56,168 nucleotides of DNA from NCBI RefSeq assembly GCF_937884665.1, contig NZ_CAKZYF010000162.1, positions 1 through 56,168 of the forward strand, written 5' to 3'. Under the pieces are notes generated by a model. The model saw only the letters and a program-made list of their open reading frames with translations. It was not told the DNA's origin and ran no database searches. The DNA comes from an uncultured Allomuricauda sp. (GTDB lineage Bacteria > Bacteroidota > Bacteroidia > Flavobacteriales > Flavobacteriaceae). Below, piece after piece: positions 17,738-26,190 of this stretch (position 1 is its first letter; each line of letters starts with the position of its first letter). The translations under genes and the position numbers were made by a program.

Positions 17738-20236
17738 ATGACTTCAAAATTACTTCCCAAACTTCTTTTTGTCCTTTTTATAGGGGTCCATGTTCCAACG
17801 GTAGCCGCCCAGCTTTTTAAGAAAAAGAAGAAAAATACCGAGCAAACAGCCGTTTCTAAACCAAAAAAAGGGGAAATAAAGCCCTACGATAAGGTCATTA
17901 CCAAGGCGGCAGAAACGGATGAGGGCCTTTTTCTGGTGCATCGGGTTGATGATAGACACTTTTACGAGATACCCGATTCTTTGTTCAATCGGGAAATGCT
18001 TATGGTGAGCCGTATTTCCAAAACAGCCACCGGTATCGGATTTGGTGGAGGTAAAATCAATACCCAGGTACTGCGTTGGGAGAAAAAACCCAAAAAAGTA
18101 TTGCTACGGGTAGTTTCTTATGGAAATGTTGCCGCAGACTCCCTCCCGGTCCATGAAGCCGTCGTCAATTCTAATTTTGAACCGGTGCTTTTTGCTTTTG
18201 ATATCAAGGCCTTCAATACAAAGGATTCCCTTAACCCCGCAACGGTGGTTGAGGTAGATCCCCTCTTCACCAAAGATGTCAATGCCATTGGCATTTCTGA
18301 ATTTTATAGAAAACGGTATAAAATTAGCCGTTTGGATACAGACCGAAGCTTTATCGAGTCCGTGAAAAGCTATCCCCTGAATATTGAAGCTAGGCATGTC
18401 AAGACCTATCTGGCCAAAGAACCTCCAAGCAATAAAAGCTTGGGGTCCATTTCTGTGGAAATAAACAACTCTATGATTCTTTTGCCCAAAGAACCCATGA
18501 AAAGAAGGTATTTTGATGAACGCGTGGGTTGGTTTGCCCGAGGACAGGTGGACTATGGATTAAATGCCCAAGAAAGTCGAACGGTTCGCTATTTGGACCG
18601 ATGGCGATTGGAGATACGAGAAGAGGACATTGAGAAATATAAAGCAGGAGAACTGGTTGAACCCAAAAAACCAATTGTGTATTATGTGGATAGGGCCACA
18701 CCAGAGAAATGGATTCCCTATATAAAACAAGGTATTGAGGATTGGCAAGTCGCTTTTGAGGAAGCTGGCTTTAAAAATGCCATAATAGCCAAAGACCCAC
18801 CGTCCAAAGAGGAAGACCCTGAATGGTCCCCGGAAGATGTGCGATATTCCGTGGTACGGTATTTAGCCTCTCCTATACCAAATGCCAACGGACCTCACGT
18901 GAGCGACCCCAGAAGTGGAGAAATTCTAGAATCGGATATCAACTGGTACCACAATGTAATGACCTTGTTGCGAAACTGGTTCTTTGTCCAAACAGCTGCA
19001 ATCAACCCCGAAGCCAGAAAAGTAGCCTTCAAAGATGAGATTATGGGTAGATTGATTCGTTTCGTATCGGCCCACGAAGTAGGTCACACCTTAGGACTCC
19101 CACATAATATGGGAAGTAGTGCGGCGTATCCTGTAGATTCACTACGTTCGGCATCGTTTACCGGGAAATATGGGACTGCACCTTCCATTATGGATTATGC
19201 CAGATTCAACTACGTCGCCCAACCTGGGGACAAAGGTGTTGCCATGATGCCAGATATTGGGGTTTATGACAAACATTCCATTCGCTGGGGATACAAACCT
19301 ATCCTTGATAAAAGTGCAGAAGAGGAAAAGCCCATATTGAATAGTTGGATAAGAGCGCATGAAAATGACCCCATGTACCGGTTTGGCCATCAACAGGTAG
19401 GGGATGTTCATGACCCAAGCTCCCAGACCGAAGATTTAGGAGATAATGCCATAAAAGCCAGTGAATATGGTATCGAGAATCTAAAGCGCATCGTTCCCAG
19501 CCTTAAGGAGTGGACCACGGAGGATGGAAAAAATTATGATGACCTAAAAACCTTGTACGGTCAGGTGATTAACCAGTACCAAAGATATATGGGACATGTT
19601 TCCAATAATATTGGTGGGGTCTACGAATTGTATAAGACCGCAGACCAAGATGGTGCGGTCTACTTACACGTGGCCCGGGATCACCAAAAGAACTGCATGG
19701 AGTTTATGCAAAAGCATCTTTTTGAAACACCACAATGGCTGATTGACAAGACGATATTTGACAAAATCCAATATTCCGGTTATGTGGAACGCATTCGGTC
19801 GGTTCAAGAACGCTACTTGAACAATATGTTGCATTTGGGCAAAATGGCACGTATTATCGAAAATGAGACCCTCAATGGAAAAGAGGCCTACGGATTGCTG
19901 GAAATGATGACCGACCTGCGAAACGGAATTTGGTCCGAAACGAAAAGTGGAAAAGTGATCGATACCTATAGAAGGAACCTGCAAAAAGCCTATGTGGACC
20001 GACTGGCCTATTTGATGACAGCCGGAAACCAGAAAAAACTTCCCGATTTTAATGGATATCGCAAATCAACGGTAGTTAACACCAGTCAATCCGATATCCG
20101 TTCTGTAGCAAGAGCTGAACTGAACAACCTGAAACGCGATATCCGAAATGGACTGGGCCGAACCTCAGATCGCATGAGCCGGTATCACCTACAGGATGTT
20201 TTGGAACGCATTGATTTGATTCTGAATCCTAGCTGA
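17738..20236 (+). CDS. Secreted zinc-dependent metalloprotease (metzincin-like, DUF5117/DUF4953 type)
   Basis: The protein has 832 residues with a signal peptide (LLFVLFIGVHVPTVAAQ) and a Lys-rich start to the mature chain. The catalytic motif HEVGHTLGLPH is complete: zinc-binding His446, His450 and His456 and general base Glu447. The downstream SIMDYARFNY supplies the Met-turn. The region before it (YYVDRATPEKWIPYIKQGIE, FEEAGFKNAI) is typical of the Bacteroidota family that pairs DUF5118/DUF5117 with a DUF4953 catalytic part. It probably acts in the periplasm or outside the cell. The C-terminal ~250 residues are helical and not recognised further. The gene stands alone. Confidence 0.92.
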   Translation: MTSKLLPKLLFVLFIGVHVPTVAAQLFKKKKKNTEQTAVSKPKKGEIKPYDKVITKAAETDEGLFLVHRVDDRHFYEIPDSLFNREMLMVSRISKTATGIGFGGGKINTQVLRWEKKPKKVLLRVVSYGNVAADSLPVHEAVVNSNFEPVLFAFDIKAFNTKDSLNPATVVEVDPLFTKDVNAIGISEFYRKRYKISRLDTDRSFIESVKSYPLNIEARHVKTYLAKEPPSNKSLGSISVEINNSMILLPKEPMKRRYFDERVGWFARGQVDYGLNAQESRTVRYLDRWRLEIREEDIEKYKAGELVEPKKPIVYYVDRATPEKWIPYIKQGIEDWQVAFEEAGFKNAIIAKDPPSKEEDPEWSPEDVRYSVVRYLASPIPNANGPHVSDPRSGEILESDINWYHNVMTLLRNWFFVQTAAINPEARKVAFKDEIMGRLIRFVSAHEVGHTLGLPHNMGSSAAYPVDSLRSASFTGKYGTAPSIMDYARFNYVAQPGDKGVAMMPDIGVYDKHSIRWGYKPILDKSAEEEKPILNSWIRAHENDPMYRFGHQQVGDVHDPSSQTEDLGDNAIKASEYGIENLKRIVPSLKEWTTEDGKNYDDLKTLYGQVINQYQRYMGHVSNNIGGVYELYKTADQDGAVYLHVARDHQKNCMEFMQKHLFETPQWLIDKTIFDKIQYSGYVERIRSVQERYLNNMLHLGKMARIIENETLNGKEAYGLLEMMTDLRNGIWSETKSGKVIDTYRRNLQKAYVDRLAYLMTAGNQKKLPDFNGYRKSTVVNTSQSDIRSVARAELNNLKRDIRNGLGRTSDRMSRYHLQDVLERIDLILNPS

Positions 20237-20292
20237 CGGCCATACAAAATAACGACGCGTGCCTATGCAGAGGCCGTTTTGTAATCAAACCC

Positions 20293-20332
20293 TGCATTTC
20301 ATCGATTTAACCGTGCTTTTCATCGTTTTCGC
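20293..20332 (+). promoter_or_regulatory. Two direct repeats with 21-bp spacing upstream of a small peptide gene
   Basis: TGCATTTCATCGATTTAAC starts at 20293 and TGCTTTTCATCGTTTTCGC at 20314, 15 of 19 positions identical and exactly 21 bp apart. Two helical turns is the spacing used by LytTR- and AraC-type dimers. A TACTTTAG sequence at 20386 may be the -7 element of the gene starting at 20414. Confidence 0.55.
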
Positions 20333-20413
20333 ATCTAAAATGTTTAGATTCACAACATATCGTGGCATACAGCCTATGGTTTGACTACTTTAGTAATCCC
20401 AAAACTTAAAATC

Positions 20414-20602
20414 ATGACCTACAAAACTAAAAGCCTTCTCTACTTTTTTTGCTTTCTTATCACAGCAACAGCCTACTATGTTGTTGAGCAGTACGAAGAT
20501 TATAACAACCAAATCCAATCCGCAGCTATCGCCGAAACCTTTTTTGACGGGGATATGGATTTGGAACATGCTTCCGAAAAAGAATCTGAAACTCCTCAGT
20601 AA
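20414..20602 (+). CDS. Small single-TM or secreted peptide, unknown
   Basis: The peptide has 62 residues from ATG 20414. A Lys-rich start (MTYKTK) is followed by one hydrophobic helix (LLYFFCFLITATAYYV) and an acidic tail (QYEDYNNQ, FFDGDMDLEHASEKESETP). It may stay anchored as a type II membrane peptide or be exported. No family is recognised. The 21-bp direct repeats upstream point to specific regulation. The Spy-like gene starts 100 bp downstream and may belong to the same response. Confidence 0.6.
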   Translation: MTYKTKSLLYFFCFLITATAYYVVEQYEDYNNQIQSAAIAETFFDGDMDLEHASEKESETPQ

Positions 20603-20702
20603 TTTCAACCTATTCGCTGTTAAAAGCATCACAAATTGATTTTGGTCGTTAAACCCTGACCAAACTGTTGTGTCCTAAAACTGAATCATAAAATTTAAAC
20701 GT

Positions 20703-21149
20703 ATGAAACAGTTGACAGTACTCATGATGGCCTTTCTAAGCATGAGCGTATTTTCGCAAAGGCCTGAAGGTGCACAAAAAAGCAAAAGAGCCATGGCGGA
20801 TTTTTCTGCCGAACAATTGGCCACATTACACACTAAAAAATTGACTTTGGCACTTGACCTTTCTGAATCCCAACAAGTCAAAATTATGGAAATCAGCCTG
20901 GAAGAAGCTGAATTCAAGAAAGCCAAGTATGCCGAACATAGAGCAAAGAAGGAAAGTGGTGTTCGAGAAAAACCCAGTGCGGATGAACAATTTGAACGAA
21001 TCAATGCGCGACTCGACCATAGAATTGTACATCAGCAAAAAATGAAAGAAGTATTGACCGAAGAACAATATTTGACCTGGAAGGAACTTAAATTAAAAAG
21101 AGTTGTGAACGGCAAAAAGGCAATGCAGAAGGAAGGTAGAAGGGGATAG
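20703..21149 (+). CDS. Spy/CpxP-like periplasmic protein (DUF4890-like)
   Basis: The protein has 148 residues with a signal peptide ending in SVFSQ. The mature chain is helical and charged. It contains two LTxxQ-like segments: LDLSESQQVKIMEI (~51-64) and VLTEEQYLTWKELK (~119-132). This pair is the hallmark of the Spy/CpxP group of periplasmic chaperone-like proteins; Bacteroidota versions are often annotated DUF4890. The expected role is binding of misfolded envelope proteins or metals during envelope stress. A strong terminator follows. Confidence 0.8.
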   Translation: MKQLTVLMMAFLSMSVFSQRPEGAQKSKRAMADFSAEQLATLHTKKLTLALDLSESQQVKIMEISLEEAEFKKAKYAEHRAKKESGVREKPSADEQFERINARLDHRIVHQQKMKEVLTEEQYLTWKELKLKRVVNGKKAMQKEGRRG

Positions 21150-21166
21150 TGTTTTTTGTTGATTTT

Positions 21167-21198
21167 AAAGCCACGCCGGCCATGGGCGTGGCTTTTTT
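21167..21198 (+). terminator. Rho-independent terminator
   Basis: AAAGCCACGCC (21167-21177) pairs with GGCGTGGCTTT (21185-21195) across a seven-base loop, and the arm runs on into further Ts. It ends the Spy-like transcript. Confidence 0.9.
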
Positions 21199-21420
21199 CT
21201 TTTCTATCAGTTCTTTCCTTTTGTTCCTAGGTTTTCTCAAAACCTTGAAGTGGTCATCTCATCCTCACAAGTCCACAAAATAAAATGCCCATTCTCGTAT
21301 CCAAATAAATAAAAACATGGTATTTGAATTTGATTTGGTAAACCATTTTATCGGGTGTTACCGTATATAAAATAACCTCCCTAAGAACAATTCAAGTTCT
21401 AATCCTAAAAAAATCGAAAT

Positions 21421-22224
21421 ATGAAAATAAGATTTGCCTTAACGGTAGGTGTTGTCCTATTCATCTTTTCTCTCAGTTATGCTCAAAAAATCCATGATGT
21501 TGATTCTTTTAAGTCAGGTGATCAGGTCTATGTCTTTGGCAACGATGTAAAACTGCGTTCTGCGCCCAAAACTGAATCGGATGTGTTGAAACTTTTAAAA
21601 ATCGGGGAGTGGGTAGAGATTCTTGAAAAAACCGAATTCTCTTGGCCTTACAAAGGATTCGATTCTCCCTTTTATAAGGTCAAATACGACACTACAGAAG
21701 GATACATTTTAGGTGGGCTATTATCCTTGGAACGGAAAACCCTAGGTTATACGCATTACTATTTTGCAGTTTCTAGAGAAGGTGAACGTTCTTTTCTCAA
21801 TATGCGCCATAGAAGGGAGGGTACTTATTTAGAAAAGAAAATTCCAATCCCACATGAAAATTTTAGTATTCAAACCCTAGGAAACAAAGGGGTTTACGGT
21901 TTGGACGATATTCTGTTCATCAATTATCATTCAGAGGCCTGCATGATGGAAGGAGGCGGAATTTACTTTTTTGTCCAGAATGATACTATCCATGAAGTCG
22001 GACAGCTTTCTGAAATTAGTGATGCGGGAATATTTCATCTTAAGGAGAAATTGATTTTTCCAAAGGATGAAGATGGTATTCCAAACACCATTCTTTTCAA
22101 AAAAGTAACCCAGTCTATTCTGGATGACGAAACGGAATGGGTACAAACCACGATCGAAACTAGAAAGCTCCGTTGGATCTCGGGAAAATTAACCCCCGAT
22201 TTCCGGGAAAAACTTTCAAATTGA
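21421..22224 (+). CDS. Secreted SH3b-domain protein, function unknown
   Basis: The protein has 267 residues with a signal peptide ending in SLSYAQ. Residues ~30-105 resemble a bacterial SH3 domain: VYVFGNDVKLRSAPKTESDV, LKIGEWVEIL, and the closing YILGGLLSLE. The C-terminal ~160 residues are beta-rich without a recognised domain; LDDILFINYHSEACMMEGGG is a notable Met/Gly turn. SH3b domains often bind peptidoglycan peptides or proteins. The region upstream (21199-21420) contains no gene. The gene appears to be monocistronic. Confidence 0.75.
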   Translation: MKIRFALTVGVVLFIFSLSYAQKIHDVDSFKSGDQVYVFGNDVKLRSAPKTESDVLKLLKIGEWVEILEKTEFSWPYKGFDSPFYKVKYDTTEGYILGGLLSLERKTLGYTHYYFAVSREGERSFLNMRHRREGTYLEKKIPIPHENFSIQTLGNKGVYGLDDILFINYHSEACMMEGGGIYFFVQNDTIHEVGQLSEISDAGIFHLKEKLIFPKDEDGIPNTILFKKVTQSILDDETEWVQTTIETRKLRWISGKLTPDFREKLSN

Positions 22225-22364
22225 GCTTTTAAACTTGTTGTTGACGAAGATACCCCTATGTTTTACATCAATTTATTGGGAATTCAATCATCAAAAAACC
22301 TGAGGACCAAAAATCCATTTTAAAGCAAAATCCCAACTTAAGGTCTTTGCCGTCTTAAATTATT

Positions 22365-22372
22365 TATTTTTG
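22365..22372 (+). promoter_or_regulatory. -7 promoter element TATTTTTG of the DUF3307 gene
   Basis: This is a perfect TAnnTTTG octamer 74 bases before ATG 22447, with a TTTG 15 bases further upstream at 22346-22349. Confidence 0.5.
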
Positions 22373-22446
22373 GGATAGTTCCTAAGCACTAGGTGCTCAA
22401 AGGCGTTGCATAATTTCTAACTAAAAAGACAGTTCCTAAAACCCGC

Positions 22447-23169
22447 ATGACCCTGCTTGCCCTAAAACTTGTTCTGGCTCATTTTATTGGGGATTTTGTG
22501 TTCCAACCTACTCGTTGGGTGGAGGATAAACTACGTAAAAAGTGGAAATCCAAATACCTGTATTGGCACATAGGGATTCACCTAGTGGCACTATTGGTGC
22601 TACTTCAGTTCAAACAATTGGTTGTTGTGGCCATAGTGATCGCGACCCATTACTGCATAGATCTGGGAAAACTTGTGCTCACAAATCAAAAAAACCATCG
22701 CTGGCTTTTTGTAGTAGATCAAATAATGCATCTGGGAATCATTGCGGTTTTGGTATACTGGAAGGAACCTTTTCAATTGAATGTGGGCCATCTTTGGGAA
22801 AGCGAATCTTTGTTGCTGGTAAGCTGTATAATTTTTGTGACCTATGTATCCGGCGTCATTATCCGTCTGCTATTGGCCCCATATATAGAAGAGGTAGCAA
22901 AAGATGATACGGAGGAGGGCGGATCACTCAAAAATGCTGGGAAATATATTGGCATGTTGGAACGCCTTTTCATTTTTGGCTTTATTCTTATGGGACAATG
23001 GGCCGCAATAGGAGTATTGATAGCGGCTAAATCCGTTTTTCGTTTCGGGGACCTCAACAAAGGAAAAAATCGAAAACTCACGGAGTACGTGCTTATCGGC
23101 ACACTATTGAGTTTTGGTTTGGCCATTTTGGCCGGAACCCTCTACCTGGGCTTAGTCGAAACGCACTAA
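22447..23169 (+). CDS. DUF3307-family integral membrane protein
   Basis: The protein has 240 residues with about seven hydrophobic segments. The N-terminal LKLVLAHFIGDFVFQPTRW is the family signature, with conserved His and Asp in the first helix, and HYCIDLGKL and DQIMHLG carry further conserved His/Asp residues. In many Bacteroidota the family is paired with a SatD-like DNA-binding protein; here there is no such gene next to it. The biochemical function is unknown. A short hairpin (AAACCACC/GGATGGTTT) follows the stop codon. Confidence 0.85.
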   Translation: MTLLALKLVLAHFIGDFVFQPTRWVEDKLRKKWKSKYLYWHIGIHLVALLVLLQFKQLVVVAIVIATHYCIDLGKLVLTNQKNHRWLFVVDQIMHLGIIAVLVYWKEPFQLNVGHLWESESLLLVSCIIFVTYVSGVIIRLLLAPYIEEVAKDDTEEGGSLKNAGKYIGMLERLFIFGFILMGQWAAIGVLIAAKSVFRFGDLNKGKNRKLTEYVLIGTLLSFGLAILAGTLYLGLVETH

Positions 23170-23194
23170 AAAACCACCCCAAAGGATGGTTTTA
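23168..23194 (+). terminator. Short terminator-like hairpin
   Basis: AAAAACCACC and GGATGGTTTT pair across a short loop with one bulge, right after the DUF3307 stop codon. It lies between convergent genes and could serve both. Confidence 0.5.
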
Positions 23195-23220
23195 AAAGAA
23201 CTGACTCCAATATCGAGGCA

Positions 23221-24057
23221 CTATACTTCTACTTTTGGGTTCCAGATACCTGTAGCTGCGGTTTCGCGCAAATACTTTGAAAAATCCTTGGGTTTCCTTT
23301 TTAATACCTTTTCCACATCATGGGTTATGACCTGATTGGCTTTGTTTCCCAAAACCTCCTTGAACAAATATCCTATCAACCAAACGTAGTCTTCCGGTAC
23401 CCCCATCGTTTTTAAAGCCTGGGTATATTCCTCCATCCCGATCGGAATAAAAGAAATGGTTCTTCCAGTTTCTTGTGCTATTTCCGAAATCACCTCTCTG
23501 AAAGTCAAAAAACGACTACCTGTAAGTTGATAAATTTTACCATTGTGCACATCGTTCAATAACACTTCAACAGCGACATCGGCGATATCATCAGCATCTA
23601 CATAAGGTACTTTTACATCAGCTTGCGGCAGAGCCACCGTACCATTCTGAATGGGTTCCAGAAAAAAGCTTTCACTAAAATTTTGACTGAACCAGCTCGC
23701 CCGTATTATCGTAAAATCCAATCCGCTCTCCATGATGACCTCTTCACATAATTCAGCTTCACGTTCTCCTTTTCCTGAAAGTAAGACCAGTTTTTGTACA
23801 CCTTTGCGAACGGCTTCCTTTGTTAAACCTTGAATCGACTTTAAGGCTCCGGGTACGGCTAAATCCGGCTGATAGGTTATGTAGACCGTGTCCATACCAT
23901 CTAGTGCACCAGACCAAGTGGTGCTATCGTCCCAATCGAATCTTGGATTTGCACCTCTGGAACCAATCCTGATGTTGAGGTCTTTGTTGGTAAGTCTTTG
24001 GACGATGCGTCGTCCTGTTTTTCCAGTTCCTCCCAATATTAAAATGTTGTTTTTCAT
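23221..24057 (-). CDS. NmrA-like NAD(P)-binding protein (atypical SDR)
   Basis: The protein has 278 residues. The Rossmann glycine motif is ILGGTGKTGRRIVQRL at ~6-21. Asp/Val/Tyr segments such as MDTVYITYQPDLA and KLVLLSGKGE mark the central strands, and TIIRASWFSQNFSESF is the usual atypical-SDR stretch. The active-site YxxxK of classical SDRs is absent, as expected for NmrA-type proteins. These are NAD(P)H-binding reductases or redox sensors (azoreductase, quinone reductase). It is the last gene of a three-gene leftward operon with two small membrane proteins, 32 bp behind the DUF1772 gene. Confidence 0.88.
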   Translation of the reverse strand: MKNNILILGGTGKTGRRIVQRLTNKDLNIRIGSRGANPRFDWDDSTTWSGALDGMDTVYITYQPDLAVPGALKSIQGLTKEAVRKGVQKLVLLSGKGEREAELCEEVIMESGLDFTIIRASWFSQNFSESFFLEPIQNGTVALPQADVKVPYVDADDIADVAVEVLLNDVHNGKIYQLTGSRFLTFREVISEIAQETGRTISFIPIGMEEYTQALKTMGVPEDYVWLIGYLFKEVLGNKANQVITHDVEKVLKRKPKDFSKYLRETAATGIWNPKVEV

Positions 24058-24089
24058 ACTTGTTTGTTTTAATGTTTATAAATAGCGTT

Positions 24090-24581
24090 TTATTTGTACA
24101 ATGCTGATAAAACCAGCATTGCGAAAGAGATACTTGCCGAGAAAATTCGAATGGTGTGGAAACGGTTCCAGGGTTGTTCGAATCTTTCGCGGAGCGTTTT
24201 CAATTCTTCGGGGCTGTTCGCCATCAAATCGGTTTTGTCCAACAATTCATTCAAAGGGACATTTCCCAGTAGGGTTATCCATACCACACCGATTCCGTAA
24301 ATACCCACGGCAATTACGATCAACCAGGAAGAACTTGAGGATATGCCCCTATTCGTGAAAATTGCCGCTAGTCCTAGTGGAAAAGAACCCATGAAGACCA
24401 GAAAGAAAAGTGGATTCTTGATACTCCGGTTCATTTTTTGAAAGGCCTGCAGATAGTGCATATCCCCGAGTTGTCCGATGCCGGGCGTCACGGCATTGCC
24501 CCAGGTAAAACAGAGTCCAGCGACCAGCCCAAAGAGAAGAATAGTTATAAAAAGGGTAAAATGGCCAAATGAGATTTCCAT
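24090..24581 (-). CDS. DUF1772-family membrane protein
   Basis: The protein has 163 residues with four hydrophobic segments. Typical features are LVAGLCFTWGNAVTPGIGQL in the first helix region, a middle loop MNRSIKNPLF, VVWITLLGNVPLNELLD before helix 4 and FEQPWNRFHTIRIFSA. The W-x-x-x-H-x-x-R motif near the C-terminus is conserved in DUF1772 and in related anthrone-oxygenase-like proteins. The function in bacteria is not established. It is the middle gene of the operon, 3 bp after the DUF5367-type gene. Confidence 0.82.
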   Translation of the reverse strand: MEISFGHFTLFITILLFGLVAGLCFTWGNAVTPGIGQLGDMHYLQAFQKMNRSIKNPLFFLVFMGSFPLGLAAIFTNRGISSSSSWLIVIAVGIYGIGVVWITLLGNVPLNELLDKTDLMANSPEELKTLRERFEQPWNRFHTIRIFSASISFAMLVLSALYK

Positions 24582-24584
24582 AGT

Positions 24585-24998
24585 TTATCCGTTTGATGGT
24601 TTATCAGTTTCTTTGATTTTCAAGTCGGTTTGAAAAAAGGAGTACAGCATGGACACACCGACGAACTCGAGCCCGATTACCCAAAAACCTAAATCGGTAT
24701 AGAATTCATAATAACTACCTCCGTTGGGCACAATGATCATAGGAACGGTGATAAGTGCATCCATGATGGCACTTACCACGAAAAAGGATAAGCCTGGGAT
24801 AAATCCATACACTGTTATATCCTTTTTGTGGTACAAATGACATCCCATCCAAACGATAGGTAGTATAGCTAGGGAAAGAACCAGATTGGCCTGCTGTTCC
24901 AAATCTTCTATAAAGGAAGTATAAAAAGATAAACAGTAGACACTAACACCCAGTATCCAAATCAGTGTCCCTATAGCTAGTGTTCTTAAAGTTTTCAT
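24585..24998 (-). CDS. Small four-TM membrane protein (DUF5367-like)
   Basis: The protein has 137 residues with four hydrophobic helices. It opens KTLRTLAIGTLIWILGVSVY and contains MDALITVPMIIVPNGGSYYE, where a Pro/Gly-rich loop joins helices 3 and 4. The layout fits DUF5367, a small membrane family of unknown role in Bacteroidota; I recall that name with moderate certainty. It is the first gene of the leftward operon and its promoter region holds the 17-bp direct repeats. Confidence 0.7.
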   Translation of the reverse strand: MKTLRTLAIGTLIWILGVSVYCLSFYTSFIEDLEQQANLVLSLAILPIVWMGCHLYHKKDITVYGFIPGLSFFVVSAIMDALITVPMIIVPNGGSYYEFYTDLGFWVIGLEFVGVSMLYSFFQTDLKIKETDKPSNG

Positions 24999-25022
24999 GA
25001 CTGTTCGTTTTTAATCACAAGG

Positions 25023-25030
25023 CAAAACTA
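25023..25030 (-). promoter_or_regulatory. -7 promoter element TAGTTTTG of the DUF5367-DUF1772-NmrA operon
   Basis: A perfect TAnnTTTG octamer on the minus strand lies 24 bases before the ATG at 24998. The direct repeats at 25049-25086 lie immediately upstream of it, in the activator position. Confidence 0.55.
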
Positions 25031-25048
25031 TATGGGATGTTTTCATAG

Positions 25049-25086
25049 GATTTGTTCAAAAAGGAGGAAGATTTGTTCGAAAAGGA
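25049..25086. promoter_or_regulatory. Candidate operator: 17-bp direct repeat with 21-bp periodicity
   Basis: GATTTGTTCAAAAAGGA (25049-25065) and GATTTGTTCGAAAAGGA (25070-25086) match at 16 of 17 positions and start exactly 21 bp apart. They fill the space between two divergent -7 octamers. This is how AraC-family activators bind (two half-sites on one face of the helix), and an AraC gene lies 1.1 kb away. The second repeat touches the plus-strand octamer, so a bound protein could activate leftward and repress rightward transcription. Confidence 0.65.
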
Positions 25087-25094
25087 TAACTTTG
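25087..25094 (+). promoter_or_regulatory. -7 promoter element TAACTTTG of the cyclase gene
   Basis: This is a perfect TAnnTTTG octamer on the plus strand, 31 bases before ATG 25126 and directly adjacent to the second 17-bp repeat. Confidence 0.55.
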
Positions 25095-25125
25095 GGCATA
25101 AGGCTAAATCGTGTTGGCATTGGGA

Positions 25126-26190
25126 ATGAACTTAAACGAACGCAGGTGGCGAATACTTCGCTTTTTCATGATTGGATGGACCTTTGCCTTCATTTTTCTA
25201 AGTATTGTTAGGGGATTGGGCACACAAGAATTGGGTGAACTTAAATTTAGTTTCAAGGAAAGTCTCCTCATTGCCTGTACGCTGGGACCTATTATGGGTT
25301 TTGTGTCCGGAATGGCCCAAATAACGATAGAGGAACGTTTTTATAAATATGTGCCGCTCAAGAGATTACTTCTTATACAGTTGGTATATATTATCTGCTT
25401 TTTATTGCTGGTCACCGTGGTGGCTTATGGCGTTTACCACCTGTATTTTGGTATTGAGATAAGTTTTTGGCGTTTTGCTTCCGATAAAGGAAGTGGGGCC
25501 ATCTTTTTCTTTGTTGTCTTCACCGACTTTGCCTTATCCCTGTTACGACAGGTTGATTTAATGTTGGGCGAAGGCAATTTATCCAAACTGATACGGGGCA
25601 GGTTTTATAGTCCACGTGAAGAACACCGCATCTTTATGTTTCTGGATTTACAGTCATCCACTACTTTGGCAGAACGCCTAGGGCATATCAAATACAGTAA
25701 ATTGATTCAGGACTGCTTTAACGATATGGGCGTTGTTGTGGGGAATAAAGCAGAAATTTATCAATATGTAGGTGATGAAGCGGTTCTCACTTGGGAATTT
25801 AAGGATGGAATCAAGGACCAGAACTGCATAAAGGCATTTTTTAATTTTAAACAGTTGCTTTCCGATAGGGAACAATTTTATCAGAATACGTATGGATGTC
25901 TTCCTTTTTTTAAAGCCGGCATGCACAGCGGAATAGTCACGGTCACAGAAGTAGGTAAATACAAGAAAGAAATCGCCTACCATGGAGATACCATTAATAC
26001 AGCAGCTCGGATACAGGGAAAATGCAACGATTTGGACAGCGAGCTCCTTCTTTCTGAATCTTTGAAAGAGAAATTGCAAAGGAATAGTTTCCTATTTAAG
26101 GAAATGGGGAAAATTTCACTTAAAGGAAAACAAGGAAAAGTGATGGTCCATTCGGTTTCTGAAATTAAAAACCGAAGCGCTATGGCCTAA
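25126..26190 (+). CDS. Membrane class III adenylate/guanylate cyclase
   Basis: The protein has 354 residues from ATG 25126 (a GTG 15 bases upstream is possible). Four hydrophobic helices (~10-145) precede a C-terminal class III catalytic domain. The metal-binding aspartates are visible in FMFLDLQSSTTLAERLG (Asp174) and YVGDEAVLTW (Asp217). HGDTINTAARIQ provides the Asn-Arg pair that stabilises the transition state. The domain looks competent; ATP versus GTP preference cannot be judged reliably. It is divergent from the NmrA operon across the candidate operator and overlaps the 3' end of the AraC gene by 11 bp, tail to tail. Confidence 0.9.
   Translation: MNLNERRWRILRFFMIGWTFAFIFLSIVRGLGTQELGELKFSFKESLLIACTLGPIMGFVSGMAQITIEERFYKYVPLKRLLLIQLVYIICFLLLVTVVAYGVYHLYFGIEISFWRFASDKGSGAIFFFVVFTDFALSLLRQVDLMLGEGNLSKLIRGRFYSPREEHRIFMFLDLQSSTTLAERLGHIKYSKLIQDCFNDMGVVVGNKAEIYQYVGDEAVLTWEFKDGIKDQNCIKAFFNFKQLLSDREQFYQNTYGCLPFFKAGMHSGIVTVTEVGKYKKEIAYHGDTINTAARIQGKCNDLDSELLLSESLKEKLQRNSFLFKEMGKISLKGKQGKVMVHSVSEIKNRSAMA

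Noticed and set aside
21383..21401. AGAAC/GTTCT inverted repeat before the SH3b gene
   Set aside because: Only five base pairs with an eight-base gap; too weak to call an operator.
22225..22446. SatD-like partner gene expected before the DUF3307 gene
   Set aside because: No reading frame with that character exists in the 222-bp spacer or in the SH3b gene before it.
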